From Lasioglossum baleicum (taxonomy: Eukaryota; Arthropoda; Insecta; Hymenoptera; Halictidae): DNA of 64,000 nucleotides. Under the pieces are notes generated by a model that was not told where the DNA came from, did no database searches, and saw only the letters and a program-made list of their open reading frames with translations. The DNA is taken from assembly GCF_051020765.1 (NCBI RefSeq), contig NC_134944.1, positions 2,046,001 to 2,110,000 of the forward strand, in the 5' to 3' direction. The position numbers were made by a program, and so were the translations under genes. Below are positions 10,503 to 22,035 of the stretch, piece after piece; within the stretch, counting starts at the first letter, position 1, and every line of letters begins with the position of its first letter.

Positions 10503-11536
10503 TTTGCAAAATGGTGATATTTTCAAACCCACTCGACGCCCGAAAAATCTTGAAAACATTTTCTGGAAAATGATTTTCACACAGTCAGTGTCGGTTGTCC
10601 GCGAACATCGGAGCCGTTAACAATTCCTTGCATTTCATTCGGCCAACAATTCGCGAAGCAGACACGTGACAGAATTCCGCATAACCACTTGAGGAAAAGG
10701 GCGGGGAGTTGCGAAGGGGGGTTGCGAAACAGCCCAGAAAATTTGCCATGAAATAAGGAAATTACGTCGGATTTCAAAGAGCTACTTTCTACACTTTGTA
10801 CACTTTGTACATTTTGTAGCTGCTAAAGAGATGTAGTTGACGCTGACAGTGCTTTAAAAACAGGCAGCTGTGTTAATGCTGCGGAAATCGATAGCGGGAA
10901 CACGTGTACCGTGAGATTACGCGGCGGTGGGGGTAACAAGAGAACGAACCGCAAAATTGCAACGTTACAGCTTATGCAGCGCGTGAAATGCAACAATGAG
11001 TAAAACGCGAAAGCCGTCGCCCGGTGTTTTCGCGGCGCGGCTTCTCGAAAGCGAAACGACGGAAACGTTTCTTAAAGTACGATATAGTGCTTACCTAAAT
11101 CTTCTAAATCCGTTACACTTACATTTTCACGATTTATCCCCACTGTTCGCATACCATTCAACTCGTGTCGAGTCGAAGTCGGCACGGTTTTCTGGAGTAA
11201 CCTGCGTCAGGAAAGCGAAACGTACACAGGGGGATGAAAGAAGTTAGGCCAGATATGGACTAGCGTAATCGATAAAGGGTCAGGCTCGCGCAGGGGCTGC
11301 GCGGAATTAGTTTGTTCAAAATTCGAACGAAGGAGAACTGAACTGGTTCGTTTGCCAACTGTGGACGGATATTTGCTGCGGTTTTCGAGTGGCAATGAAC
11401 GTAGTTAGACAGACGATTTCTTCATTAATAACGCGACGACGGTTTTTAACTTCGCGAAAATAAGATTACCACATAATTGTTGAATAACTGTTAAAGAAAA
11501 CTGTTAAAGTATCATATTTCACAGTTTCACACTTCG
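10503..11536. other. Unassigned sequence
   Basis: No supported gene. It contains a triplicated TACACTTTGTACA-type motif near 10789-10817 and a CGCGGCGCGGC word at 11031-11041. Confidence 0.45.
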
Positions 11537-11540
11537 TTAA

Positions 11541-12183
11541 GGATGTTCTGGAGGTACAATGGGAGACAAAAGTACAAGAAATTCGAAATCCACATCAATA
11601 TACATATAGGCAATGAAAGCCATTCATGAGTATATTTTGCATTGAAAAAATAGATTAATTTAAAAAGCTTTCGTTTAATTAGTGAATTTCGTGTTATATT
11701 TATTTTTTAATCAAATTGTCTTTATATTATAAAAAATTGTAAGTGACTTTTGCGAATAATTATACCCTCTGATTGATTGTAGCTATATTCAGTGGTCTAC
11801 ACACTTGTCGCGTTTCCATGCTAGTGAGAAGGACAACACGATAAATTTGACGTTTTGTAACAGTTTATAATTTTTTGCTCTGTAACTGTTTAGTGAATCC
11901 TAATAAATTTTGAACATAATTAATTACTTCATTTTTACTATATTTGTAAAAAAACTGGAGTTTCTAATTGCGTTTTTTCAAGGTTTAAATAGGGTTTGAA
12001 GTAGAATTTTATGAATTCTCCATAAGAAGACGTGTTAAAATGTGCAAACTTTAAGTCGCTATAATTCTTAAACGGTGCAGTGAATCGAACCCAAACTTTG
12101 GTAATTGCCTTAATTTAGTAAGAATTATATCTTGTCAAATTTTCCAAAATTTTGTTGCGTTTTCATGTACCTCCAGAACATCC
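11541..12183. mobile_element. TTAA-flanked non-autonomous element (GGATGTTCTGGAGGTAC ends)
   Basis: TTAA at 11537-11540 and 12184-12187 brackets inverted ends GGATGTTCTGGAGGTAC / GTACCTCCAGAACATCC. TTAA target duplications are diagnostic of the piggyBac superfamily (established knowledge). Non-coding, 643 bp. The right part is repeated at 60488-60622. Confidence 0.8.
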
Positions 12184-12187
12184 TTAA

Positions 12188-13160
12188 GGGCGAAAGTTAT
12201 CGAAACCATCGTTTCACGTTCCACCAGCGTTTGTTTCGATATCAGTCACCATAGTTACGATATTTTATGAAACGAGTGATATCCCTTGACGAATTATGGA
12301 CGAAATTTAACAAAGAAAGGGGGGGATAGATTTCCTGTGAATAACACGCGGTGCGGTGTAATATTAAATAACAACGGGTATGAAATTAATTTAGTTTCCT
12401 TTGTGCAAAATACGAGATCGTGGTCGCCGCATGGCCAACGTAAATACGTGTTAATTAAATTTTAACATCGGAAGCATCGTGCGGTCAAAGTGACTTGTAT
12501 TCCACAATTACGAGAGCGCACTTATCAATTGTCGATAGACATTTATTATAGGGCGAGTGAGTGTAAATGAAATTATTTAACAATTTCCTGTGGCAGCGGC
12601 TCTGTGCTTTCAATAAATATGAAACAACGACAAATAGAAACGACGAATATTGTTCTGCCGTTTCTATTACATGCTGTTAAAAATATTGATTGCATATGAA
12701 ATATAATTTTGTGAAATAATGTTTTTTTTTTATTTAAAACTTTCCCTTTCCACAGCCCTCAATAATAGCATAAAATGCGCAAAGCGCGCATCAACGTGCC
12801 CGCACGATTCCCACTTTTCCCTACAATCGTCGTTAATATTAATTATTTACTTAGGGCACAGCGTCCCATGTTTGCTTAAGCAACTAGTATGTTCTGTACT
12901 AGCTCATGTTGCAGTTCAAGTAATGCGCCCTAGATATGCAAGTTCTCCTGCATATCAGATTGGTTTATTAATTAAAGCCGACATCAAAGTGGTCAGGGGC
13001 CTTAATTAACGCATAGAATAACGCTAGACAAATTAGTAGTTCGAATTAATGCATTAGCCTCCCATGATTCTCGCTCGTTTCGATTCGCACGCCTCTAGAA
13101 TTCATTCAGATCTGTAAAACATGTTTGCAATTTTCAACTTTATCAACTTTATCAACTTTA
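12188..13160. other. Unassigned sequence
   Basis: No supported gene. A 96-codon frame at 12719-13009 (+) is unrecognised. It ends in a short TATCAACTT x3 tandem at 13139-13160. Confidence 0.45.
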
Positions 13161-13162
13161 AA

Positions 13163-13490
13163 CAAATGATGTAAAAATGCTCCCGGCGCTACGGTTCGAT
13201 CTTATAATTACAAAAAATTACAATCTCAATTTCGTTTTTAAGAATTTCATAAAGCAAGTGAGTAATATGATACAGAATGTTGATACGTAAATACAATCCG
13301 ATTTCATTACAATAATACTAAGTTTTTTGCTAAAAAAAAATTTTTCAGACGCAATTTTTAATTCTTCTTTCTTGAGAATGATCCACATAAGGATCGAAAC
13401 GTCGAAAGTGTAATTTAACCTGCAAAATTTGCTTTTTTTGTAATTATAAGATCGAACCGTTGCGCCGAGAGCATTTTTACATCATTTGTT
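13163..13490 (+). mobile_element. Penelope-like (inferred) terminal-repeat family, copy a, with inverted ends
   Basis: The right end holds TTGAGAAT, then GATCC-acataa-GGATC, then GAAACGTCG (13372-13402). About 55 nt later comes GATCGAACCGTTGCGCCGAG. The left end (13165-13215) is the inverse of the second block (GGTTCGATCTTATAATTAC), giving inverted terminal pieces. The same ordered blocks occur at 24400-24560, 44900-45030 and 53149-53270. A short stem followed by GAAAC resembles the hammerhead-like region in Penelope-element terminal repeats; that class assignment is inference. Confidence 0.5.
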
Positions 13491-13609
13491 TAACAATCAT
13501 ACGATCGATAACAGGAAGAATATTTATCAACTTTGCTATCTCGGTATCATTTTGATAGAAATGAGTATTAAATATCATCTGTACCTGTCTGTATCTATCT
13601 GTACGGCTA

Positions 13610-13722
13610 GAAAAAATTATTTTATACTTTTCAGTCCGGTTTTTAAACGTGGTGTTTTCTAAAAATTTATTTTACACATTTTAGTCCGTTTTAAAAACGT
13701 GGTATTTTTAAGAAATTTATTT
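13610..13722. repeat. Two-unit degenerate tandem repeat of about 53 bp
   Basis: Units carry TTTCAGTCCGGTTTTTAAACG / TTTTAGTCCGTTTTAAAAACG followed by TGGT and a T-rich run. A third, related unit lies at 60892-60955. Confidence 0.6.
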
Positions 13723-14744
13723 TTATCGAAGATCCACTTGTAGAGGTTAGACCGAATAAAAGGATCGAGGTAGATGCAGATATCGAAAAGATAGGTTGAA
13801 AAATATGCGAAAAAAGATTGACAAGAATCGGAATGAATCTGGCTGCATCTGCCACGATAAAAAAAATCTTAATTCAGTGATCTCAAAAGTGGTTTGTTCT
13901 CGAAGCACAGAAAAATTGGTGCTGTCAAAGTACGGGGGAGATTGGATGGTAACATCCGAAATAAACGGCGTGGCGCGGCGACGGAAACAGTCGTCTTATT
14001 TTCGCGTTAACATGTACGTCATGGAAAATCAATAAAGATATCGGTTACACGCGACCACAGCTATCGTCTCTCTTGAAAAATATTTCAGTCTCCGGTTCGA
14101 CTCTTTTAAAGAAAAATGAAGGGAAACACAGGCTGGTAAAAATAAGAATCGTCGGTAGACCCCTCGCGAACGTGGCGAGGTTTACATGCTCGCCTGACCC
14201 GAGTGACACGAATACATTTTGCCATTAACAATATCCCGTTGGCGTTACGCCGGAAAAATTTGCATCGACCCGAAGAACCGAACCATCTAGTCCTTCCCGT
14301 GTAATGTATCACCCGATATCAGCAAACACGCGAAAAGTGAAAACACTGTGCAAGCACAACCGGTGCCGATGCCGCACAGTGATCCGGATCGAAGAAGTTG
14401 TTGTCATTTAGCTAAAAAGTCAACTTCTCATATCGATTTCTAACAAATTTGTATTGCTTCCTAAATGTCTATCAACCTTGAAAATGAAAAAATTAATGCG
14501 GTTTACCGAGAATTGTAATTAGGACGAATACTTAAAGCGTAGACATTTAGAGACAGTACTTTTCACCAAGAAAATTGCTTCTCTTCTTCGAGGTGCCCTG
14601 ATCACACCACTTAATATTACTTATTTTTTTTTTCGTTCACGATGAAGAGTACTCTTTTGTGTTACAAAATTAACATCGACACTAAAAGTTATTGTTCACA
14701 ATATGTTAAAAATTAATATTCAATGAAGGATGCCATTCTGCAGA
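13723..14744. other. Unassigned sequence
   Basis: No supported gene. Frames at 13796-14035 (+) and 14106-14312 (-) are short and unrecognised. One GGCGCGGCG word lies at 13972-13980. Confidence 0.45.
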
Positions 14745-15321
14745 TGTGATGAAACCTGGAAAATGGGATTTGCTACGGTTTTCGTGGATCAAGGGGTGAA
14801 AATCAACCAAGAAGTGTATCGACGGGACATTCTCGAAGCCGTCGTACTTCTGTGGGCCCAACAGCACCTCGGCGATCCGGAATGGACGTTACAGCAGGAT
14901 TCCGCACCGGTCCACAGAGCGAAAACGACTCAGGAGTGGTGCAAAGCCCATTTTCCCGGTTTCATCACATCTGTGGAATGGCCGCCGTACTCACCGAATC
15001 TCAGCCCGATGGACTACTACGTGTGGTCGATTTTGGAGGCCAGGGCCTGTGCTCGGCCCCATAAAAATTTGGAGTCATTGAAAAAATCTCTGTACCAGGA
15101 GTGGGACCGAATGACGCCAGAAGAGCTGCGGCCCATAGCCGAAAATTTCAAGACACGTTTGAGCCTCTGTATCGGCGCAAAGGGTGGCCATTTCGAAACT
15201 TCTTAAATATATGAATACTAAAGGTCCATGTTATGGTTGTTATTATTTGGTTTTTCAAAATTCGTCGATTTGACAGAGTTATAATAAGAAATGATTAACT
15301 CCGTTATTTCTTGTCACCCTG
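14745..15321 (+). mobile_element. 5'-truncated maT (DD37D) element, copy 1
   Basis: Contains the 3' half of a transposase gene followed by about 115 bp ending TTATTTCTTGTCACCCTG, then TA (15322-15323). The identical terminal sequence begins the second fragment at 30770, which confirms the element end. The 5' end, with the N-terminal domain and 5' terminal repeat, is absent. Confidence 0.85.
14757..15206 (+). pseudogene. maT-type transposase, C-terminal half
   Basis: Homology starts near GFATVFVDQGVKINQEVYRR and stays in one open frame to the stop. It includes the second catalytic Asp (in LQQDSAPVHRAKTTQEW) and the third (in SPNLSPMDYYVWSILE). I count 37 residues between them, which fits the DD37D/maT branch of the IS630-Tc1-mariner superfamily. 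The tail ends GAKGGHFETS. The first catalytic Asp and the DNA-binding domain are missing, so the product would be inactive. The uninterrupted frame suggests fairly recent loss. It lies far from any cellular exon. Confidence 0.85.
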
Positions 15322-15323
15322 TA

Positions 15324-16745
15324 TTAATTCGTTACGATCGACAAAACGGAATATGTTTTGGAGATACACGCAGGACAAATGTTCTGCATCTGTGTGTAAA
15401 TTTTCATAGAACGTTCTGTAAAAATGTGTTTTCTAAAAGTTTAAAAACGAGGAAAGCCGTTTCGAGGTGAGGGAAAAAGACGCCAAGACTGTATGTACAA
15501 TTTATTTCCATTTGGAGGTGGACAGGAGTAATTGGTGTGTCGCATACGCGACAATATTGCAGAATGAGCGTCGTGTTCACGGTACACGTGTTCCTTAAGC
15601 GCATGAAAAGTGGGAAACTTGATAAATACACCGCGCGCATTTACCCTACAGAGAAATTTACCCGCGTCGCGTCTCCTGTCGCGGGGAAACGATTTCCGTT
15701 GGTTGGCAACTCGTCGGTTTGGCACACGAGACAGCTTATTAATTACAACACAGTGACCTGAATTTACCTTTAATTATTACGAAGTTACCGCATATAAAGC
15801 GGCACTTTACTAGAGGCTTTTAGGAAAATTATTGGCGATTGCTTGAATATTCCTGCGAAATGAAAGGATCGTCAAATTGACGCGCATTTCGCCGCGTTCG
15901 ATCAAAGCACGCCAAACGTCGCGCACTAGTACCGCCTAATGATCATGGGGAAATGCGCGCTTGGCGAAATTCAATTGCAATTATAATAACAAGCAATTCT
16001 AAACATTTTCGAATAGCCGACTAACTAAGTCTTCTCGTTCTTCTTCTGTTTAATAATGCTATTTGACTTCGAGCAATTATAGTTCGCTTCCACGAATAAT
16101 ATGCCATTAATACGTGTATATTCGGCGATACGTGTATAATCTTGAAATACTTAATTACAAATAAATCGCGGATTTTATACAATTACGACAAAAGTCTGTA
16201 CATTAAAATATTAAAAATGTTATCGGATGGAATGCGGATTAGGTATTTTTTGTTTTATCCAACCTTTTTAAAAAAAAACTAATCGTGAACCAAATGTCCT
16301 AGCTTCACTATTTTTACGCGAAGAATACGGATGAACGAGAGCGGGCAAATATGAAGCGTGCTTCAATTACGTTATGTTCAACGGTTGTAGAAAAAAGTAT
16401 ACTTCTCTGACCTGGAAATTTTACATTTGAAAAATGGTATGCTCAGGTGGCGGGTAAAGTATGGCGAAGAAAGTTAGAAAATGGAGAAAAGTCGTTCGAG
16501 AATATGTCGACGAGTTTTTTGACACAGGGAACCACCGACGACTTTTGAATACATACTCCTAGCAAAGGGATCAAAGTTGACTTATTTTTGAAAAGTACCA
16601 CAGGCATTCGAGGAAAAGCGGCGGTACTTGCTTTCGTATTCGACAAATTCCGAAAATGAACAGAATATTTTCTGAAATATTCGGTGGAAGATATGTGAAA
16701 TTTTCTCTGCTGAGAAAATGATAAATCTAGTAAACGAATTCGAAT
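15324..16745. other. Unassigned sequence
   Basis: No supported gene. 15441-15761 has overlapping short frames on both strands without recognisable products. A loose dyad (GCGCATTTCGCC ... GCGCTTGGCGAA) lies at 15883-15969. Confidence 0.45.
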
Positions 16746-16749
16746 TTAA

Positions 16750-16871
16750 CCCCTTAACCTACAACTACGGGCATAGCCAGTAATACGATGATCGGGTCAA
16801 ATATAAATATTATAAAAATAAATATATATTTTCGGCCAAAATTTTTGCAAAGTAAATCGTAGGTTAAGGGG
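16750..16871. mobile_element. 122-bp TTAA-flanked MITE
   Basis: TTAA at 16746-16749 and 16872-16875. Ends are CCCCTTAACCTACAA and CGTAGGTTAAGGGG, with an AT-rich core. Consistent with piggyBac-type mobilisation. Too short to code. Confidence 0.85.
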
Positions 16872-17274
16872 TTAACAATTCGATGCGTGTAATACGAAAC
16901 TTTGTTTTCGTTATTTTAATGGGTACAATTGGATGGAGTCTAACATATTATGTACATATTTCGCTTTTGGAAAACACAGAAGAAAAAATAAACTAAAAGG
17001 TTACCAAAATAGCATTTTTAACGGCAAATATACGGAGACGTAAGATGTTGGGAAGATATTGATTCTAAACTACCATCGGTGCAGACGCTGGTTAAACATC
17101 GAGTGTCGTGAACTCGATACATATTGTTTTAGGATGATAAAGGAAGCAAATTTACTCGACCCAACTATACGTGGATGCTTTAAATTATGTTAAATTCCGT
17201 AATATTTACAGCGTCACGTAATTCGGCGCAACAATGATCGAAAGTTATAGCTCGAGCGGACGCGTGCATACCGT

Positions 17275-17641
17275 GGGCCAGAAACCGATCTTTTTGGATA
17301 AAAATCTGCCGACAACTCAGTTTTTCATCGATTCAATTGGAATTTTTTTTAGAATGTTCGTGAAGGACAGTTTAAAATTTCGCGGTTTTGGGTTTAGGGT
17401 TAAGAAGTGTCGGCAACTCAGCTAGGACATGCAAGTTTATGGTATGGGCGGATGAAGTATCGGAGTTATTGGGTTTTGTAGATAAGGATTCTTGATTTCT
17501 TGTGACAGTTAACGATTTTCGCGCAGCACGTCATCAAAGTATTAGTCCTTCACGAACATTTGAAAAAAAATTCCAATTGAATCGATGAAAAACTGAGTTG
17601 TCGGCAGATTTTTCTCCAAAAAGATCGGTTTCTGGCCCACT
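17275..17641. mobile_element. Foldback element with about 100-bp inverted ends
   Basis: The left arm (TGGGCCAGAAACCGATC ... TTCAATTGGAATTT, continuing to TTCGTGAAGGAC) is repeated inverted at 17543-17641 with a few differences. Beyond the right arm the terminus reads CCCACTGTG, i.e. CACAGTGGG inverted; the left terminus (ACCGTGGG) has diverged. No coding sequence. Superfamily unresolved. Confidence 0.75.
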
Positions 17642-18632
17642 GTGCGCCGGCTCGTTGTGCCCCGTGGCAAAACCTAGAAACAGGGACCCAGTTATTCATC
17701 GTAGCGAAGGAATATGTATAACGAAGTCGGGATTCCGCTTTTCTCTCGTTAGGGGCATGTGTAGGTACATTCCCGTCGGTGGCGCTTTTGAAAGGCGGCA
17801 TAGAGGAGAAAAGCACCGTCGACAGATACAAGAACTCATCTGAATCTGAATCTATATCTATAGTTATAGGATTGAATCCGTAGGAAGTCACCGGCTGGCG
17901 GATCGCCAGCACTGTGACCGAATGTGCATCCACGTTCTTTGTCGACTGGTGGCGGAATCGTATTACCGGCACCAAATTGATTAATAGCCCGTCGCGTCGG
18001 CACTGTCGACAGCCGAGCGCCGATACCGCCGCGCGCCGCGAAGAAAATGGGATAGTTAACATCGTGGTCACGTACGTTACTGTTTGCATAGGAAAATAAT
18101 ACTCGGCCCGCGCGTTGCTCCCTTGCCCGCCATGTATCCGGACCGGCAAAAACCCCGCCCCGGCCACGTCGATGCCCGTTGCGATTTTTCATTTCTTCTC
18201 TCCCCCTTCACCCATCCGTCCGTCACTTTCGTCGACTTCACCCTCCCCTCTCGAGTGCATACTGCTTTCCTGATTACGCTAGTCGACAAAATTTAAGTTT
18301 CTTTTCCTCCCGTGGGAGGTTTAGACCTACCAGACCGGTCTTAGAGAATCTCGTGTGCTGATTACGAGTCTGCGTACCGTTTCTCTGCGACGCCGACGCA
18401 CTATTTTGATCGGAAAGACGGATTTTTGCTGATTTAATCGGGTAAGTCGTAGGTATGGTTCTTGCGTAGAGCGATTCTGTACTCTCTCCTGAATATAACA
18501 GCGTTTTTTTAAAAATAATACTCTTGTAAACATGTAGACACGCCGCGCCGCGTAAGCCCTGTTTGAAGAGAGACGCTTTCGTTGCATCAATTTTCACAAA
18601 CAATTTTTAATTTCTTTTTAAAGCTAAGAATC
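17642..18632. other. GC-richer unassigned stretch
   Basis: Clearly richer in CpG than its neighbours, with overlapping open frames on both strands (up to 205 codons on -, 17550-18167). The peptides are unrecognised, and the longest one runs into the foldback arm at 17550-17641, so it is not a conserved gene as read. Contains CGCCGCGCC-type words near 18022-18036 and 18541-18552. It could be a regulatory or untranslated region. Confidence 0.35.
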
Positions 18633-18636
18633 TTAA

Positions 18637-18876
18637 CACATTACCTACCGTTGATTATTCCATAATCGTTGAAAGTCTATGGTTCATGGCTGAGGATTTT
18701 TTAATAGAATCCGTCAATAGCAACAGCAATTTTAATCATAAACCAACAACTCATCCTCAATAACAAAATCCAATAATTTCCTTTGTGATTATTGTGTAAA
18801 AGAAGATTTTTAAGCTTCCGTTTGGTGCTGCACAATTATTGAAAAGCCTATTTATAGGCTACCGGTAGATAAAGTG
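18637..18876. mobile_element. TTAA-flanked MITE family A, copy 1
   Basis: TTAA at 18633-18636 and 18877-18880. Termini CACATTACCTACCG and CTACCGGTAGATAAAGTG. The interior block TCAATAGCAACAGCAATTTT is shared with copies at 33080-33542 (inflated by a nested MITE), 53862-54104 (opposite orientation) and the partial copy at 31106-31197. Confidence 0.85.
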
Positions 18877-18880
18877 TTAA

Positions 18881-19612
18881 TAGCTAGCGAAACAAGTCTT
18901 TGTCGCTTGGGATTTGTTTAAACGAATTATTTTGACTAGAGCACCGTAAGAAAATGATTGATAAATTTGCAGGTCTGAAGATTCACTCTAACCACTATTA
19001 AAACTCCGACGGAAAGTTAAGACATTTTCGAATAAAGAGTACACATGGCACACGGCAATCTTCCCCGAGATCCCTAAAGAACGGGACAAGCTGCTTACGC
19101 GAGATGAGAATTTTTTAAAAGCGCTCCAGTTTCCAGCTGATATTTATAGCGATATAAAACGCGGCGAGTTTCGGACGAAATCGAGCTGCAACTTCAGTCC
19201 CGAACGAACTATTGCTTCTTCCTCTTCTTATCCTACTGTAACTTTTAGTCTGACCCGGCTCTCCGTTCACTTTTTAGATAGCCTAGCCCCTGTTCCGTTC
19301 CGTTCCAGCGAGACTGTCGCGTCGTCTTCGACAGAAATATCATAGCACCTCGACCCCTACGATTTCGAGGTAATCTCGTATAAGCTGTCAGAGAATTTTT
19401 GCCCCGCCAAAGGGTCGGTTCGTATTTACGCTTCTTTTTTTCTTCTTTTACTCTCACGAATCGAGCTTGCTCTAACCGTGCTATTTCTGAAGCTTTTGTC
19501 TCCCGAAATTGTGTCACCGTTACGTTCGCGTTCTACCGGTAGATTATTTCAGAAATTTTCGAACAACGATTCTCGTTGCTTTGGAAGATACGCCGCTTTC
19601 TATCTATGTATG
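18881..19612. other. Unassigned sequence
   Basis: No supported gene. A 90-codon minus frame (19245-19517) is unrecognised. Confidence 0.45.
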
Positions 19613-19614
19613 TA

Positions 19615-21199
19615 CAGTCCTCGACAAAATAATAAGACACCTAGCATATTTTTAAATTTCTTATATTTATAGGTAGAAAATGTACACTCCGTTGTGTATC
19701 CTGTATATTACATACTATTTCCAAAGTAAACATGTAAAATCTTAGGATTGTATCGCGTACCACAGCAAAATTAGAGAAAGATATGTGAACGCGGACTGAC
19801 ATTGCTTCGACAAAAGTATAAGACACTAACAAAAAAATGTTTGATTAAGCAAATAAAACTACAAAATTACTACTGTGTGATACCTCCCTTGAATTGAATT
19901 ACGTCTAATAATCGCTTTCGGATAGTTTTATATAACTTTTTCATTCGTTTTTGTTCTAAATGTGTCCAATTGTGATTTATACTTTCTTTTAGTTCATTTA
20001 CGTTATTATATTGTCTCCCATTCGCCTAGAATCGTCTTGACAAATCTCCCCACACATTTTCTATAATATTTAAATCGGGAGAACGAGCCGGCCATTCCAA
20101 AATATTAATATTTTTTGAAGGAAAGAATTGTTTCACAGATTTTGCAGTATAGATTGCTGCATTATCCTGTTGATAAATATAATGACAGCGCGTGATACGA
20201 GCTGCAGGCTTGTTTAACTGATCTGCTATTAGTTCAATATATTTATTAGTATTCATCCGACCTGATAAAAAGTTTATTTCTGTTTTTCCATAGTAACCAA
20301 TAGTGGCCCATATCATAACACTGCCACCACCCATTTGACGGCAACATAAATGGAGTTCTTCCTTTCTGCAATCATGAAAGTAGTAGTCCCAGCCGTCAAG
20401 GCCATCTAGATTGAATTTTTTCTCGGCACTACAAATTACTTTTTTCCAGTTTTTCATTCAGTGGACTTGTTCACAAGCGAACTTTAGTCGTGCTGCTTTG
20501 TGTTTCTCCATTAAGGGTGGCCGTTGTTTTAATTTCTTCCGTTTAATATGTTTGCTTCCTTGTAAAATGCGATGTACATTTCTTAAATTTGTTCTCACAC
20601 CTGCTTCTTCGGCTATTTGTCTTATTGTGTCCTTAAAATTCAACGCAACACGCAAAATTGCACGTTTATCACGTTCGGAAGTAACGCTAGGTCTTCCACT
20701 TCCTTCCGTTTCTCCATAAGCTCTTGGATTTTTTAACACATTATGTATATCGCGCAACCTACTTCTGTTTAATAATTTCGCAATTTTATTAATACTGTAC
20801 TTTTCCGTGGGCAACAGAACGAATCGATCGACCTCACTTTTATCTAACTGCTTTCCTCGACCTATTATTTATTTTTCATCGTAATAAATGTACTTATAAT
20901 GTACGAAAATCACAAGATTCAACGTCTGAATACGTTCGCAGTAGAACACTTAAATGGTAGAAGTCACATGATTGGAAAATAAGCCAATTGTCTTATACTT
21001 TTGTCGAAGCAATGTCATTCCGAGTTCACATATCTTTCTCTAATTTTGCTATGGTATGCGATACAATCCTAAGATTTTGCGTGTTTACTTTGAAGATAGT
21101 ATGTAGTATTCAGGATATAACGGAGTGTACACTTTCCACCTTTAAATACAAGAAATTTAAAAATATGCTAGGTGTGTCTTATTATTTTGTCGAGGACTG
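19615..21199 (-). mobile_element. Nearly complete Tc1 element with long IR/DR-type terminal repeats
   Basis: TA flanks (19613-19614, 21200-21201). The 1585-bp element starts CAGTCCTCGACAAAATAAT and ends with its inverse. The inverted repeats are about 220 bp. Each carries two copies of a short direct motif: the outer CGACAAAATAATAAGACAC and the inner CGACAAAAGTATAAGACAC (19807-19826 and its inverse near 20990-21007). This is the IR/DR layout known from Sleeping Beauty-like Tc1 elements. One transposase gene fills the interior on the minus strand. A truncated relative lies at 4649-5033. Confidence 0.93.
19870..20865 (-). pseudogene. Tc1 transposase (DD34E), inactivated by point lesions
   Basis: One continuous minus-strand frame of about 331 codons, close to the usual Tc1 size of about 340. 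An N-terminal helix-turn-helix (KYSINKIAKLLNRS...) is followed by a GSGRPSVTS hinge. The catalytic core has FNLDGLDGWDYY with the first Asp, GGGSVMIWATIGY, YQQDNAAIYTAK with the second Asp, and WPARSPDLNIIENVW with Glu; I count 34 residues from the second Asp to the Glu. The C-terminal end is QFKGGITQ. Lesions: ATA at 20865-20863 where the family starts with ATG; an in-frame stop at 20460-20458, where the family suggests Trp; and a stop at 20028-20026 in the C-terminal part. No frameshift was seen, so the copy is young but dead. Confidence 0.93.
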
Positions 21200-21201
21200 T
21201 A

Positions 21202-21570
21202 TGTATTCTGTTTTTATGGTAACAAACGTTTTCTCTTTATGATATTAACGACTGCACGATATCCATAAGACGGATTATTCTCGAAACATGTCGGTGGTAA
21301 ATGAATGATTTAATCTTACTCGAGAATCGGCAAAGTTTGTAGTTTCCCTTTCACGAGCAGAAGTATGTATCGTCTTTAATTTCCATCGTGGGGAAGTTAT
21401 TTGATATGGAGGTTTATTAGAGAACTTGACCTCTCGTAAAAGCAACGTCTGCGTCTCGATTGAGAAGAACCGTTTCAATCATCGTAATCTTTAATGACTC
21501 TCGAAAAGGGCAAGACCCTTTTCATAGCCGACAGTGTGGATCACAGTGTTTCAGACCATTAATTACATAC
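21202..21570. other. Unassigned sequence
   Basis: No gene or repeat partner recognised. Confidence 0.5.
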
Positions 21571-22033
21571 ACTCCGTGACAAAACGATGAGAAACGTCAA
21601 AGTTGCAAACTTTAAAGAGTGATTTCTCAAGATAAAAGCCTGCTCTATCGGGTGATATAGTTCGATTTTCCGATGAACCCTTACTTTTTGAGATAAATTC
21701 AAAAATATCCGCAAAGTGGGGTATCTCTCCGTCTTTAATGATTACTTAAACATGTTTAAACATTTTTAATGTATTAATATTGGATATCACTATATTCGGG
21801 AAAGTCTACAGAATCTTTTGCTGCAAAGAACAATTCAATATCTTTTATAATAACATCACAATATTTGTTCAAAGTTGATAAATATGTTTTTTTTTCGAAA
21901 AGCCATGTTTCTCAAAAACTGTGCGTATAGGAGAAAAATTAAGGACAGATTCGGAATCAACGCAAAGAACTCTATAAGAAGAACCGAACAGCATATTGAA
22001 ATCATAAAAAAAGTTGAAATTTGTTGGACAGTG
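21571..22033 (+). repeat. Dispersed repeat R3, copy 1
   Basis: About 460 bp from CACTCCGTGACAAAACGATG to GTTGGACAGTGT. Nearly the same sequence appears inverted at 47985-48430 (landmarks TTTCTCAAGATAAAAG, AAGAACAATTCAATATC, GGACAGATTCGGAATCA). Two copies of opposite orientation about 26 kb apart identify it as a mobile repeat. No coding capacity. Class unknown. Confidence 0.8.
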
Positions 22034-22035
22034 TA

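Noticed and set aside
17550..18167. 205-codon minus-strand frame
   Set aside because: Its C-terminal part is the arm of a foldback element and the remainder matches nothing; other frames in the same GC-rich patch are equally open.
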